A stretch of DNA of 64,000 bases, from NCBI RefSeq assembly GCF_000009765.2, contig NC_003155.5, forward strand, positions 992,001 to 1,056,000, written 5' to 3'. The DNA is from Streptomyces avermitilis MA-4680 = NBRC 14893. GTDB taxonomy: Bacteria; Actinomycetota; Actinomycetes; Streptomycetales; Streptomycetaceae. Made by a program: the position numbers and the translations under genes. Every line of letters starts with the position of its first letter. Positions within the stretch are counted from its first letter, which is position 1. The notes below the pieces were generated by a model, which had not been told where the DNA came from, ran no database searches, and worked only from the letters and a program-made list of their open reading frames with translations. This document shows positions 37,133 through 46,659 of this stretch, piece after piece.

Positions 37133-39103
37133 TCACGCGGCCGGCGCGACCGCTACCGGCCGCGAGGCGTAGTGGACGAGCCCTTCCGCCACGGCTACGA
37201 ACCTGACGAAGTGCTCGTGGTGCGTGAACGCCTCGGCGCTCAGCGTGGCGTCGACGCGCATCCGTGCAGGAGATCCCGGCCGGATGGCGATCCGCTGCGC
37301 GTCCGGGAACGTCATGCCGAAGTTCGCAGCCCCCGACGTATGGATGGCGCCGGCCGCGGTGATCTCCTGCGAGACGCTCGCGGCGGGTGTCATCAGCACG
37401 TCGACGGTGACGGTGCCCGGCCGCTTCCAGATACTCGGGCATTCGATGACAACCTCGCCGATGACCGGCTCGAGCGGGGAGTCGGCTGTCGGCCCGCACA
37501 CGTTGCAGATCAGCGCGCGACGCCCGACCTGCTCGTACACCGGGTGCCGCGCGACAAGTTCCGCCAGCCGGCCCTTGCAGTACGGGCAGGCATCGTCGAT
37601 CGGGCGCACACTCGTGTCGAGAATGCCCTCCCACATCTCGTTGAGGGCGGAGTGGCTCATCTTGCCGAACTCATGGAAGTCGGCGACCGCGCTCAGTTCG
37701 GCGTCGGCGATCAGGCTGCCCAGCCGGCGCAGCGGGCCGACGGCCTTCTCGGCGAGATCCGCGCCGAGGGCCGTCCTCTTCAGCGTCCGGGCCAGTTCCA
37801 GGATCTCGGCTTCCATGGCGACGATTCCGTCCGGCGGCATGAATCCGGTCGGCCCGAACTCGCTGAGCGCCCGCACGGTCCGGCCGAGTCGCAGCAGTTG
37901 CGGCTTCACGTCGCGGACGCCCTCGTGCGCGTCGACGCTGGGCCCGGCGTCGGTGGTGGGCGGGGGCTCGGATCCACCGCCCGCGGTCACCCAGGGCAGT
38001 CCGAGGACCGCGAAGTAGGGCAGCTCACGACCGCTGTCCCGGAGGTGGTCATTGACCGCGGCGCAGGTCCGCCCGGCGTCCGTGCCCGCCGCCACCGCGG
38101 TGCCGACCAGGTCGTTGATCGTGAGGTTCGGCAGCATCTGATGAACGGCACCGATGTAGGCCGCTGGAATCCCGTACTGGAACGCGCCCGCCAGTTGGTA
38201 CTCGGCCGCCACCAGACCGGTGCCGGGGCGCCAGGCCATGCACGAGTTCGCGAACACGATGTCAGCCTGGACGCGGGCCGCCTTGATGACGTCCCGCGCC
38301 CGGACGCCGTCCCGGAAGCAGCGGTCCGAGAAGGCACAGCTCGGTGCGGCCGCGCCCTGGGCAGACGGCGCCCGATGTCCGGCATGGTCGCCGCAGATCA
38401 CGGTGTCGCTGAGGATCAGTGCGTGTTCTCGCCCGGCCGACGCGAAGGACACGAGTCCGGTGTACTGCTCGGACAGCATCGGCTCGAGCACCGCGCGGCT
38501 CGCCCGGTCGCCGATGACCCATTCCGGCGCGGCGTCCGCGCCATCCGAGGCCGGGATTCCGCTCGCCGCCGCCTGCTGACGCAGCCAAGGGACCACGGTC
38601 AGCCGGCTCCGCTCCGGAGGTTTCCGGAGGTGACAGCTGAGTCCCTTGGCGAGCAGCCAGCTCAGCTCGGGAAGGTCCGGCCCGATCACGAATCCGATCG
38701 TGGCGTGCCGGCCATCATGCCGGTATGCGCTGACGACCTCCAGCGACTCGGTGACCATGTCGAGATCGATTTCGTCGTGCAGAGCGACGAAGACCACCTG
38801 CGTGGCTTCGAGGCGTGCGTCGAGGATCCGGCCCAGTCCGCCGGTGGACAGCGTCACGAACGAGCCACCGAAGCGATCTGCCAGCGCCCGTCCCACGGCC
38901 GTGGCCGCCGAGCCGGCCGGCGCCACCACCAGCGCGCCCGAGACGTCCGGGTCCTTGCGCCGGGCAGGTGCTCCCATCAGGCTCGCGAGGGCGGCAAGCC
39001 GGCTGTCGTCGACGCCCAGCATCGGCACGAGCGCCGGATCGCGCAGGTCACGCGTGTACGAATCGGCTGCCGTGTGGACGACGAACGGGCCCGTCTGCTC
39101 CAT
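37133..39103 (-). CDS. Unrecognised cluster protein: caspase/CHAT-like domain plus zinc ribbon
   Basis: 656 residues, no family I can name. The middle (about 200-340) has the look of a caspase-fold/CHAT peptidase: a hydrophobic strand ending at H227 (LVSFASAGREHALIL), then DIVFANSC288MAW and a CHAT-like AFQYGIPAAYIGAVHQ with a helical AGTDAGRTCAAVNDHL. A Cys4 zinc-ribbon pattern follows (CPYC at 506-509, ICNVC at 533-536). The N-terminus (about 50-150) looks like a Rossmann-type domain. No signal peptide or membrane helix. Coupled to the ATP-grasp gene in the minus-strand operon of the P450 remnant. The peptidase idea rests on motif layout only. Confidence 0.6.
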   Translation of the reverse strand: MEQTGPFVVHTAADSYTRDLRDPALVPMLGVDDSRLAALASLMGAPARRKDPDVSGALVVAPAGSAATAVGRALADRFGGSFVTLSTGGLGRILDARLEATQVVFVALHDEIDLDMVTESLEVVSAYRHDGRHATIGFVIGPDLPELSWLLAKGLSCHLRKPPERSRLTVVPWLRQQAAASGIPASDGADAAPEWVIGDRASRAVLEPMLSEQYTGLVSFASAGREHALILSDTVICGDHAGHRAPSAQGAAAPSCAFSDRCFRDGVRARDVIKAARVQADIVFANSCMAWRPGTGLVAAEYQLAGAFQYGIPAAYIGAVHQMLPNLTINDLVGTAVAAGTDAGRTCAAVNDHLRDSGRELPYFAVLGLPWVTAGGGSEPPPTTDAGPSVDAHEGVRDVKPQLLRLGRTVRALSEFGPTGFMPPDGIVAMEAEILELARTLKRTALGADLAEKAVGPLRRLGSLIADAELSAVADFHEFGKMSHSALNEMWEGILDTSVRPIDDACPYCKGRLAELVARHPVYEQVGRRALICNVCGPTADSPLEPVIGEVVIECPSIWKRPGTVTVDVLMTPAASVSQEITAAGAIHTSGAANFGMTFPDAQRIAIRPGSPARMRVDATLSAEAFTHHEHFVRFVAVAEGLVHYASRPVAVAPAA

Positions 39104-39105
39104 CG

Positions 39106-40389
39106 CTACTCCATTCCGCCTCGGTTCGGATCGATGGTGAAGCCACCCGGACGCCCCGCTTCGGCCGCGATTCTGCGGACTTCTCGATGATCGGCGGCGA
39201 CCTGTGCGGGGTCGCTGTGCGCCAGGACCGCCATGCCCAGCCGTTGCGCGTCGAAGAGGTCGGACGTCTCCGGGACATAGTCTCCGTCTTGAACGTTGAC
39301 CTGGAGGTGGTAGCAGCTGGGCAGGTCCACGATGGCGTCCAGGCGGGAGAGGCCGCTGACGACTCCGGCGGATCGCACGGCGAAGAAGATCGCGAGGGTG
39401 GTCAGTTGGAGCGGGTAGCCGTCCGGGATGTTCCGGTCCCCGGCCAAGTACCGCACCATGCGGTCGACGCTGTTGTCACCGGTCGCCAGCTCGCAGGTCC
39501 ACGGGTGCCCGCCGCCCGAGAGCCGGGCGTTGACCTCGATGAGCAGCGGCCCGTCCTCGGTGACCATCACCTCGGTGTGCGCCGCGCCGAACGTGATCCC
39601 GAGCGCGTCGAGGGCCCCTTTGACGTAGCCGATGATCGCGTCGTTGCCCGGTGCGTCCATCGGCAGGATCTCCATGCTCGCGTACAGGGCGATGTGTCGC
39701 CGACTGGAGACCTTGTGGTACCGCACGATGTCGTTCACCGTGTGCCTGCCCTCGTAGCTGAAGGTGTCCACGGCGTATTCGACGCCCTTGACGTGCTCCT
39801 GTACGAGCACCTCGGAAATGGGCGAACCGTATCGGTTCGCCGAGCCGAGCAACCCTGTGACGACGGCACGCAGGTCATGTCCGCCGGGAACGAACCGGAC
39901 GCTGTCCGTGCCGGCCGAGTCGACAGGTTTGACCACCAGATCACGGCCGGACAATCGCTCACGGGTGATCCAGGTGAGCGCGTCGCCGACGTCGGACGTA
40001 CACAGAGACCTGATCGTCGGCAAGTCGGCAGCCGCGACGGCGGCGATCATGTCGCCCTTGTGGTGCCGCGCCGATCCGAGGTCTGGCGCGTTCGCCAGCT
40101 TCGGTGTCAGCACCGCGGCGAGCTCGTCGGCCAGTTTGACGCCGGTATGGGTCCCCGGCACGATCGCGACCGGATCGAGAGCCCGCAACCGGCCGACGGG
40201 CGGCCCGAGTTCACCGCCGTCGTAGGCGATGTGTTCGTCGAAGTCGGACAGGCGAAGCGTCGCGGAGTTCGGTGCCGAGAGCCCGGACAACGTCACGGCG
40301 CACGGCGAGAAGCCGCCCTGCCGGAAGGCCGGCGCGAGCATGTTTCCCGACGAGTACGGCTCGACGATGACCACGGTTCCTCGACGCAT
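39106..40389 (-). CDS. ATP-grasp ligase
   Basis: 427 residues, carboxylate-amine ligase-type ATP-grasp: PKLANAPDLGSARHHKGDMI, the nucleotide loop DLVVKPVDSAGTDSVRFV, VQEHVKGVEYAVDTFS, and the metal site LLIEVNARLSGG. Such enzymes form an amide or ester through an acyl phosphate and often add an amino acid or cap a peptide in natural-product clusters. ATG 40389 with GAGGAG 9 bases upstream; frame upstream is open but not conserved. Between the lone PCP and the caspase-like gene. Substrates unknown. Confidence 0.92.
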   Translation of the reverse strand: MRRGTVVIVEPYSSGNMLAPAFRQGGFSPCAVTLSGLSAPNSATLRLSDFDEHIAYDGGELGPPVGRLRALDPVAIVPGTHTGVKLADELAAVLTPKLANAPDLGSARHHKGDMIAAVAAADLPTIRSLCTSDVGDALTWITRERLSGRDLVVKPVDSAGTDSVRFVPGGHDLRAVVTGLLGSANRYGSPISEVLVQEHVKGVEYAVDTFSYEGRHTVNDIVRYHKVSSRRHIALYASMEILPMDAPGNDAIIGYVKGALDALGITFGAAHTEVMVTEDGPLLIEVNARLSGGGHPWTCELATGDNSVDRMVRYLAGDRNIPDGYPLQLTTLAIFFAVRSAGVVSGLSRLDAIVDLPSCYHLQVNVQDGDYVPETSDLFDAQRLGMAVLAHSDPAQVAADHREVRRIAAEAGRPGGFTIDPNRGGME

Positions 40390-40420
40390 GTCCTGTCCGC
40401 TCCTCGGAAGCACGGCCCGG

Positions 40421-40669
40421 TTACCTCTTCTCGTCGATCCGGGCCGACAGGAGCGCGATCGTGCGACATTCCGTGATGTCCTTGAACATGACCCGCTTGC
40501 CGAGCGCCGCACGAACCTGGGAGATCACGCGAGTGGCGAGCAGCGAATGCCCGCCGAGGTCGAAGAAGTCGTCCTCGAGACCGACCTGCTGATCCCGGAA
40601 CAGCTGCTGCCAGATCCCCAGCAGTACCGCTGTGGTGTCGACGGTGGACGTCGGCTCGTCGTCGCTCAT
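40421..40669 (-). CDS. Free-standing peptidyl carrier protein
   Basis: 82 residues, one [23 protein letters not shown] carries the phosphopantetheine Ser. ATG 40669 overlaps the stop of the PCP-C-PCP-TE gene (ATGA). A discrete carrier next to discrete A and C proteins fits loading by the Cys-type A domain at 34.6-36.2 kb, though this is inference. Confidence 0.93.
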   Translation of the reverse strand: MSDDEPTSTVDTTAVLLGIWQQLFRDQQVGLEDDFFDLGGHSLLATRVISQVRAALGKRVMFKDITECRTIALLSARIDEKR

Positions 40670-43437
40670 CCGGCCACTCCTCTCTCCTGCGTCGCACGTG
40701 CCCGATTCCGGCCATGGTGCGCGGTGAGCTCCGCATTGACGACGGACATGATCGTTTCCAATGGCTCCGGGCCGAAGACCTCGTAGTGGTTGCCGTTCAC
40801 GGACCAGGTCTTCAGGCTGCCGTCGACGAACTTCTGCCACGAGCGCGGATCCATTCCCTGTGCGACGCTGTCCGCCGCCGTGAACATGAGAACGTCCCCG
40901 CCGAAGCGGCCGGATCGGTGCTGCAGCAGGGCGCCGCGGTTGTTCGCGAAGACCTGAGCAAGCGCCGGAAGGTACTCGTCGGGGACGGCCGCCGCCGTGC
41001 CGGGCGACGCCTGGAGCACCCGGCGCAGCTCCTCCGTTGTCAGCTGCGGGTCGGCCGCCGCGGACTCGACGTTCAGCGTCGGGTCGGTCTGCTCGCCGTC
41101 CCAGGGGTAGCTGTCGAGGAGCGCCAGCATGGAGACCTCTTCTCCAGCGGCTTCGAGTATCACGGCCATGGCGTGTGCGACGTTGCCGCCGAATGACCAG
41201 CCCAGGAGCTGGTACGGGCCGTTCGGCTGGATGCGGCGCAGCTCGCCGACGAAGTCCGTCGCGATGTCCGTCAGCGTCCGGCCGACAGGTCCGGCCCCGC
41301 GGATTCCACGTGATTGCAGGCCGTACATCGGAAATCCGTCCGCCAGCCAGCGGCTCATCGGTGTGTAACACCAACTCAGCCCGAGGGCGGGGGGCATGAC
41401 GAACACCGGCGTCCGGTCGCCCTCGGGACGGATGCGCAGCACCACGTCCAGGCCGTCGGCGGCCGGACCCGGCGTGCCGGATCCCGCCTCGGCCTGGTCC
41501 AGCCACCGATCGATCCCCGCCGGTGTCGGCTGTTCGAACATCACGCGTACCGGCAGTTCCGTGCCGAGCGTCGAGCGAATGCGGCTCACCAGGCGCACCG
41601 CCATCAGGGAGTGTCCGCCGAGCCCGAAGAAGTTGTCGTCGACCCCGACCTTCTCTGCCCCGAGGATCTGGGCGAACGCGCCGCAGAGGGCGTCCAGCCG
41701 CGGTGTGCGGGGACGTGTGGCGGTGTCCGCGGTCACCGGGACCGTCGTGTCGACAGCGGTCCTTCTCGCCGGCCGGGCGTCGACCGGAAGCGGTACGGCG
41801 AACGCACTGAGCGGCGTAGCCGGATTCGCGGTCACTGCGTCGATGATGTGTGTGGCGTAATCGGCGATGCGCTCGACCGTCGAGCGGTCGAAGAGGTCGG
41901 GACTGTACCCGAGCCAGCCCGCGATACCGGCACCGGCGCCTTCGTGCGCCTCGGGCAGGGCGAAGTTGAAGGACAGGTCGAATGTCGGGAGGCCGAGGAG
42001 GTCCACCTCCTGTCGCTCGGCGACGCAACCGAAAAGGTCGCGACCGGCGCCGATCCCTTCGTCGAGGACGACCATGACCTGGAACAGCGGGTTCCTCGAC
42101 GCGAGCCGGACCGGGTTCAGCAGGTCGACGATCCGGTCGAACGGCATGTCCTGGTTGGCGTACGCCCCGATTTCGGCCTGGCGGACGCGGGCGAGCACCG
42201 TCTCGAAGGTCGGGTCTCCGTCCCAGGTGCACCGCAGCACCTGGGTGTTGACGAAGAAGCCGATGCCGTCCTCGAGCCCTGGACCGGTCCGACCCGACAC
42301 CAGGCCGCCGATCGGGATGTCGCCGCCGCCCCCGAGTTTGGCGAGCAGGACCGCGACGGCCGCGCGCAGGGTCGTCAGCAGGGTGGCCCGTGCGGCCGCC
42401 GCCTGTGCGAGAAGCCGGCGATGCGCATCCGGCGAGACGGTGAACCGCACGCCGTCCGCACGTGCGGTCAACCGCGCCGGACGCTGCCGGTCCACCGGGA
42501 GCGGCAGCTCTTCCGGGAGACCGGCGAGGGTCTGTGCCCAGTACCGCGCCTGGCGGGCGATGATGCTCTGACTGTCGGACTCGCGGCCCAGCAGGTCCCG
42601 CTTCCAGATGCTGTAGTCCGCGTACTGCACGGCAAGCGGCTGCGGCTGCCATTGCAGTCCGTCGCGCCTCGCGAGGTACGCGGCGGACAGGTCACGCCAG
42701 AGCGGGGCCGTCGACCAGCCGTCGCCGGCGATGTGGTGCAGGGAGATCAGCAGGACGTGTTCCTCCGGGCTGATCGCCAGAAGCCAGGCACGCAACGGAG
42801 GCTCGGTGGTGAGGTCGAACGGCAGCGCGGCGCGCCGCGACAGCTCCTCGGAGATCTGGCCGCCGGCGACGTCCACCACGCGAAGCCCCGGCCGGGCGGC
42901 GGCCGGGTCGAGCACGACCTGGTGGGGCTCGCCTTGATCGCGGGGAAACACCGTACGCAGGATCTCGTGCCTGTCGATCAGCCGATCGAACGCCCAGGCG
43001 AGCGCGTCCCGATCCAGCGGTCCGGTCAGCTTCAGCGACAGCAGGATGTTGTGATCCGCGCTGGGTCCACGCAGCTGTTCGTAGAACCAGAACGTCGACT
43101 GCCCAGGGGACAGCGGGATCCTCGCCGGGCGGCCGGCCGGCCGGGGGCGCGGGCTCGCCGCGGCCGCCTGGTCGAGCACCCTCGCCAGACCCCTGGGGGT
43201 GGGCTTCTCGAAGACGTCGCCGAACGTGATATCCCCCGGGAAGACCGTTCGGATCTGGCCGACCAGTCGGGTGGCCAGCGCGGAAGTGCCGCCCATGTCG
43301 AAGAAGTCCGCATCGGCGTCGACGCTGTCCAGCCCGAACAGGCTCGCGAACATCTCACACAGCACCGGTTCGCTGGAGGATCGCAGCGACTGGACCGGAG
43401 TATCCGGTACGGACATCGACCACTCTCTGGGCTTCAT
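40666..43437 (-). CDS. NRPS PCP-C-PCP-TE termination protein
   Basis: About 923 residues in the order PCP (about 20-85, site MGGTSALATR), C (about 105-530, HHIAGDG), PCP (about 570-645, site LGGHSLMAV), type I thioesterase (about 665-915, nucleophile LLGWSFGGN, His near NGNHYEVF). It has no A domain, so both carriers are loaded in trans. The TE should release or cyclise the product, making this the probable last station of the assembly line. ATG 43437 follows GAGGGG; MSVPDTP at 43416 is an alternative start. An upstream extension of the frame is not conserved. Confidence 0.94.
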   Translation of the reverse strand: MKPREWSMSVPDTPVQSLRSSSEPVLCEMFASLFGLDSVDADADFFDMGGTSALATRLVGQIRTVFPGDITFGDVFEKPTPRGLARVLDQAAAASPRPRPAGRPARIPLSPGQSTFWFYEQLRGPSADHNILLSLKLTGPLDRDALAWAFDRLIDRHEILRTVFPRDQGEPHQVVLDPAAARPGLRVVDVAGGQISEELSRRAALPFDLTTEPPLRAWLLAISPEEHVLLISLHHIAGDGWSTAPLWRDLSAAYLARRDGLQWQPQPLAVQYADYSIWKRDLLGRESDSQSIIARQARYWAQTLAGLPEELPLPVDRQRPARLTARADGVRFTVSPDAHRRLLAQAAAARATLLTTLRAAVAVLLAKLGGGGDIPIGGLVSGRTGPGLEDGIGFFVNTQVLRCTWDGDPTFETVLARVRQAEIGAYANQDMPFDRIVDLLNPVRLASRNPLFQVMVVLDEGIGAGRDLFGCVAERQEVDLLGLPTFDLSFNFALPEAHEGAGAGIAGWLGYSPDLFDRSTVERIADYATHIIDAVTANPATPLSAFAVPLPVDARPARRTAVDTTVPVTADTATRPRTPRLDALCGAFAQILGAEKVGVDDNFFGLGGHSLMAVRLVSRIRSTLGTELPVRVMFEQPTPAGIDRWLDQAEAGSGTPGPAADGLDVVLRIRPEGDRTPVFVMPPALGLSWCYTPMSRWLADGFPMYGLQSRGIRGAGPVGRTLTDIATDFVGELRRIQPNGPYQLLGWSFGGNVAHAMAVILEAAGEEVSMLALLDSYPWDGEQTDPTLNVESAAADPQLTTEELRRVLQASPGTAAAVPDEYLPALAQVFANNRGALLQHRSGRFGGDVLMFTAADSVAQGMDPRSWQKFVDGSLKTWSVNGNHYEVFGPEPLETIMSVVNAELTAHHGRNRARATQERGVAG

Positions 43438-43524
43438 GAGTCCCCTCACAGCTACGACGGCCACACAGGTGCGAACACCGACACCGGTCGGCGACAGACA
43501 GTGCGCTCCGGCTTGCCGGGCGAC

Positions 43525-43983
43525 TCACCAGACATCCGTGACCGTCACCGGCAGGTGCGTGATGCCCGGCATGAAGTTCGAGCGCGGCCGTCGCACCGGA
43601 CCGGGTATTTCGCAGCGGAGCCCTCGCCGCACGATCTCCTCGGTCAGCAGCGCGATCTCCCTGCGCGCCGCCCCCATGCCGACGCAACGGTGATGCGCGA
43701 CGCCGAACGCCAGGTGCTGGTCGGGAGTGCGCCCCAGGTCCAGTCGATCGGGTTCGGCAAAGGCGTCCGGATCGCGGTTGGCTGGTGCATTCCACAGGGT
43801 CACGGTGTCGCCGGCCCGGATCGTCTCGACATCCGCGTAGCGGGTCAACGCCCCATGACCTGTGCCGTCCGGGCCGGCGTTCCAGTGAAGCGGAGCCTCA
43901 CGGCGCAACCGCGCCCAGGCGGCGTGCGGGTCGCCGGAGACGAACAGGTCGAGATCATCAAGATCGATGGCCGTGGCCGACAT
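43525..43983 (-). pseudogene. Cytochrome P450 with in-frame internal deletion
   Basis: An intact 152-codon frame joins the first ~50 residues of a P450 (AIDLDDLDLFVSGDPHAAW, GALTRYADVETI) directly to its last ~100 (RAGDTVTLWNAPANRDPDAF, the heme loop FGVAHHRCVGMG). About 230-250 residues are missing, including the oxygen-binding I-helix and the ExxR motif, so it cannot be an active P450 even though the heme Cys remains. The junction lies near 43822. The N-terminus resembles the intact P450 at the left edge. It is still the first gene after operator c, with GGGAG 9 bases before ATG 43983. Confidence 0.9.
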
Positions 43984-44042
43984 GTTCTTCATCTCCCACG
44001 AGGTCGCCGGACGGACACGTGTCGGGCGCCCGATACCGACGC

Positions 44043-44074
44043 AGACTAGGGCGGCCGAGTTAGCCGTCGGTTAT
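44043..44074 (-). promoter_or_regulatory. SARP-type operator/promoter c, NRPS/ATP-grasp operon
   Basis: Minus strand: TAAC (44073-44070), 7 bases, TAAC (44062-44059), 10 bases, TAGTCT (44048-44043). About 60 bp upstream of the deleted P450; drives the operon that ends with the caspase-like gene at 37.1 kb. Confidence 0.8.
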
Positions 44075-44210
44075 GCGGCGAGGCCGCGCGTGCCGGTACT
44101 TCGGCCGGCCGCCGCTCCCCCGGCGTGGGGCGGCGGAATCCGCGGCGCACTGCGTACGCGTACGGCGGTCAGGGACCGGGCGCGTTCCTGCGTGGCAGGC
44201 GAACTGCCGT

Positions 44211-44588
<378 letters not shown>

Positions 44589-44644
44589 TCAACCGGCCGA
44601 GCCGGACGAGTCGTCTGTGGGCCGGTCGAGGGGCCGTCGCGCAC

Positions 44645-44676
44645 ATAACCGTCCGGAAACCACGAGTGGATAGCGT
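44645..44676 (+). promoter_or_regulatory. SARP-type operator/promoter f, ABC exporter operon
   Basis: TAAC (44646-44649), 7 bases, AAAC (44657-44660), 10 bases, TAGCGT (44671-44676), 52 bp before the first ABC gene. Immediately to the left is the transposase fragment. Confidence 0.67.
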
Positions 44677-44727
44677 CGCCCCGCCGCACGTGGAATGCGA
44701 CGGGGAATGTGCCGAGGGAGAGCTTAC

Positions 44728-46659
44728 GTGCCACTCAGCGAGGTGAGCGGCGGGCAGAAATCCGCCGGGGAGTCCGCCGGGGCCGAGGAAGGCGGCATGC
44801 GCCGACGCACGCCGCCGATCGCCGTGCTCACCGGTGAGATGCTGACCATGGACCGCCTCGGCACCCTGGGCCTGTCGGGTCTGGTCGCCCTCGCGGCGGT
44901 GCTGCCCGCCTCCCTCGCCGTCACCTCTGGCGCACTTGCGGGGAGGCTCGCCACCTCCCACGGGAAGGACCTGTTCGACGGCGGGGGCGGCGCGGCCGCG
45001 CTCGCACTCGGCGCCGTGTTCCTGCTGATGCAGGTGGTGCCTCCGCTTGCCCAGGCGGTCGCCGAGTCCCTCGGCAGGCGACTGCACCGAGGGCTGGCCG
45101 AGCGTGTGCTGACCGCGCTGGAACGCCCCGCCGACCTAGGCCGCCTGGAAGAGGCGCGAACCAGGGAAATCGTCTCCGCCGCGGACCGCGGACTGAACGG
45201 CACCTGTGTCCGGGACGCCGTGGTGGGAGCTGTCAACGTCGGCATCGCGCGCGGCGGCGCGGCGTCCGGTGTGCTCCTCCTGCTCGCTTACCGCTGGTGG
45301 CTCGCCGTGCTGCTGGCAGTGGCCTACGGCTACGCCATGGTCATCGTGTCGCGCATGTACCAGCGGGCCCTGGAGTCCGCCGAAGGCACCCCCGCCCTCA
45401 TGCGCCGCGCAATGTACCTGAAGAACACCCTGTGCGGCGCCTCGGCGGGCAAGGAGGTGCGGACCTTCGGACTGACCGACTGGCTGCTCGACCGCTACAC
45501 CACGGAGTGGCGCAAGGCCATCGCCAGGACCCGTGGTGACCGCGCGGGTGCCGCACGGGTCAGCCTGGTGAGCGGCGTGGTGGTCCTGGCCGCGCAGGGA
45601 CTCGCGTTCGTGCTGCTGGTGGCGGACGCGGTCGACGGGCGGGTGGGCGTCGGCAGGTTCGTCATGTTCGCCGTGGCAGGCGTCGGGCTGCTGGGGCTCG
45701 GCATCGTCACCCCCGATCTGCTGAACATCGAAGTCGGCGGCACGGTACTCGCGGCCGTGCGGCAACTGGAGGCGCACACGGCACCACCGGACGCGGCCCC
45801 GCCGACGCCCCGTGGACCGGGCACCGGCGGCGGTGACGCCCTGGTCACCCCGTCCCTCACCGCTCCGCCGTCCACCGCCATGCCGCAGCGGTCCATCGTC
45901 TTCGAAGACGTCGGATTCCGTTACCCCGGGTCCGGCACCTGGGTACTTCGCCACCTCGACCTCACCGTTCCGGCGGGCACGTCCCTCGCCGTCGTTGGTG
46001 TCAACGGCGCGGGGAAGACCACCCTGGCCAAACTGCTGTGCGGTCTGTACACGCCGACCGAGGGCCGTGTCCTCGTCGACGGCACCGACGTGCGGGACCT
46101 TCCGCCCGGCACATGGTGGAACTGCTGCGCCGCCCTCTTCCAGGACTGGGTCAGGTGGCGGCTGCCGCTGCGGGACAATGTCGCCCTTGGCGCCCCGCAC
46201 CGCCCTGCGACCGGACCGGAGCTGGCGGCGGTCGCCCGCGCCGCCGGACTCGACGAGGTGTTACGGGACCTGCCCGACGGCTGGTCCACGGTCCTCAGCC
46301 GCGAGTACGGCGGCGTGGACCTCTCCGGCGGGCAGTGGCAGCGTGTCGGACTCGCCCGTGCACTGTGGGCACTGTCCGCGGGCGGCACGACCCTGGTGCT
46401 CGACGAGCCCAGCTCCGCTCTCGACGTGCGCGGCGAGACGGAGCTGTACGACCTGCTGCTGGCCGCGGCCGAGGGCAGGACCATCGTGCTCGTCTCCCAC
46501 CGGTTCTCCACCGTTCGGCACGCCGACACGATCGTCGTCCTCGCCGACGGAGCGGTGGCCGAGAGCGGAAGCCACCAGGAGCTCATGGACAAGGGCGGTC
46601 GGTACGCACACATGTTCACGGTGCAGGCGGACCGTTACGTCGAGCGGGGTGAGGACTGA
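44728..46659 (+). CDS. ABC exporter half-transporter (TMD-NBD) 1
   Basis: About 643 residues: six-helix membrane domain (about 30-310) and ATPase (about 385-630) with Walker A GVNGAGKTT, signature LSGGQWQR, Walker B TTLVLDEPSSALD and the H-loop SHRFSTV. Exporter type; with the next gene it should form a heterodimer that exports the product. GTG 44728 is chosen for the GGGAG at a good distance; an ATG at 44695 in frame is possible. It contains a TTA codon (46261-46263), so it depends on the bldA tRNA. Its stop overlaps the next start (TGATG). Confidence 0.93.
   Translation: MPLSEVSGGQKSAGESAGAEEGGMRRRTPPIAVLTGEMLTMDRLGTLGLSGLVALAAVLPASLAVTSGALAGRLATSHGKDLFDGGGGAAALALGAVFLLMQVVPPLAQAVAESLGRRLHRGLAERVLTALERPADLGRLEEARTREIVSAADRGLNGTCVRDAVVGAVNVGIARGGAASGVLLLLAYRWWLAVLLAVAYGYAMVIVSRMYQRALESAEGTPALMRRAMYLKNTLCGASAGKEVRTFGLTDWLLDRYTTEWRKAIARTRGDRAGAARVSLVSGVVVLAAQGLAFVLLVADAVDGRVGVGRFVMFAVAGVGLLGLGIVTPDLLNIEVGGTVLAAVRQLEAHTAPPDAAPPTPRGPGTGGGDALVTPSLTAPPSTAMPQRSIVFEDVGFRYPGSGTWVLRHLDLTVPAGTSLAVVGVNGAGKTTLAKLLCGLYTPTEGRVLVDGTDVRDLPPGTWWNCCAALFQDWVRWRLPLRDNVALGAPHRPATGPELAAVARAAGLDEVLRDLPDGWSTVLSREYGGVDLSGGQWQRVGLARALWALSAGGTTLVLDEPSSALDVRGETELYDLLLAAAEGRTIVLVSHRFSTVRHADTIVVLADGAVAESGSHQELMDKGGRYAHMFTVQADRYVERGED

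Noticed and set aside
33101..43437. Assignment of this part as a holomycin-type dithiolopyrrolone cluster
   Set aside because: The Cys A domain and CPYC flavoprotein fit, but the Cy-A-PCP synthetase, acyl-CoA dehydrogenase and decarboxylase genes of that pathway are missing, and ATP-grasp and PCP-C-PCP-TE genes are not part of it.
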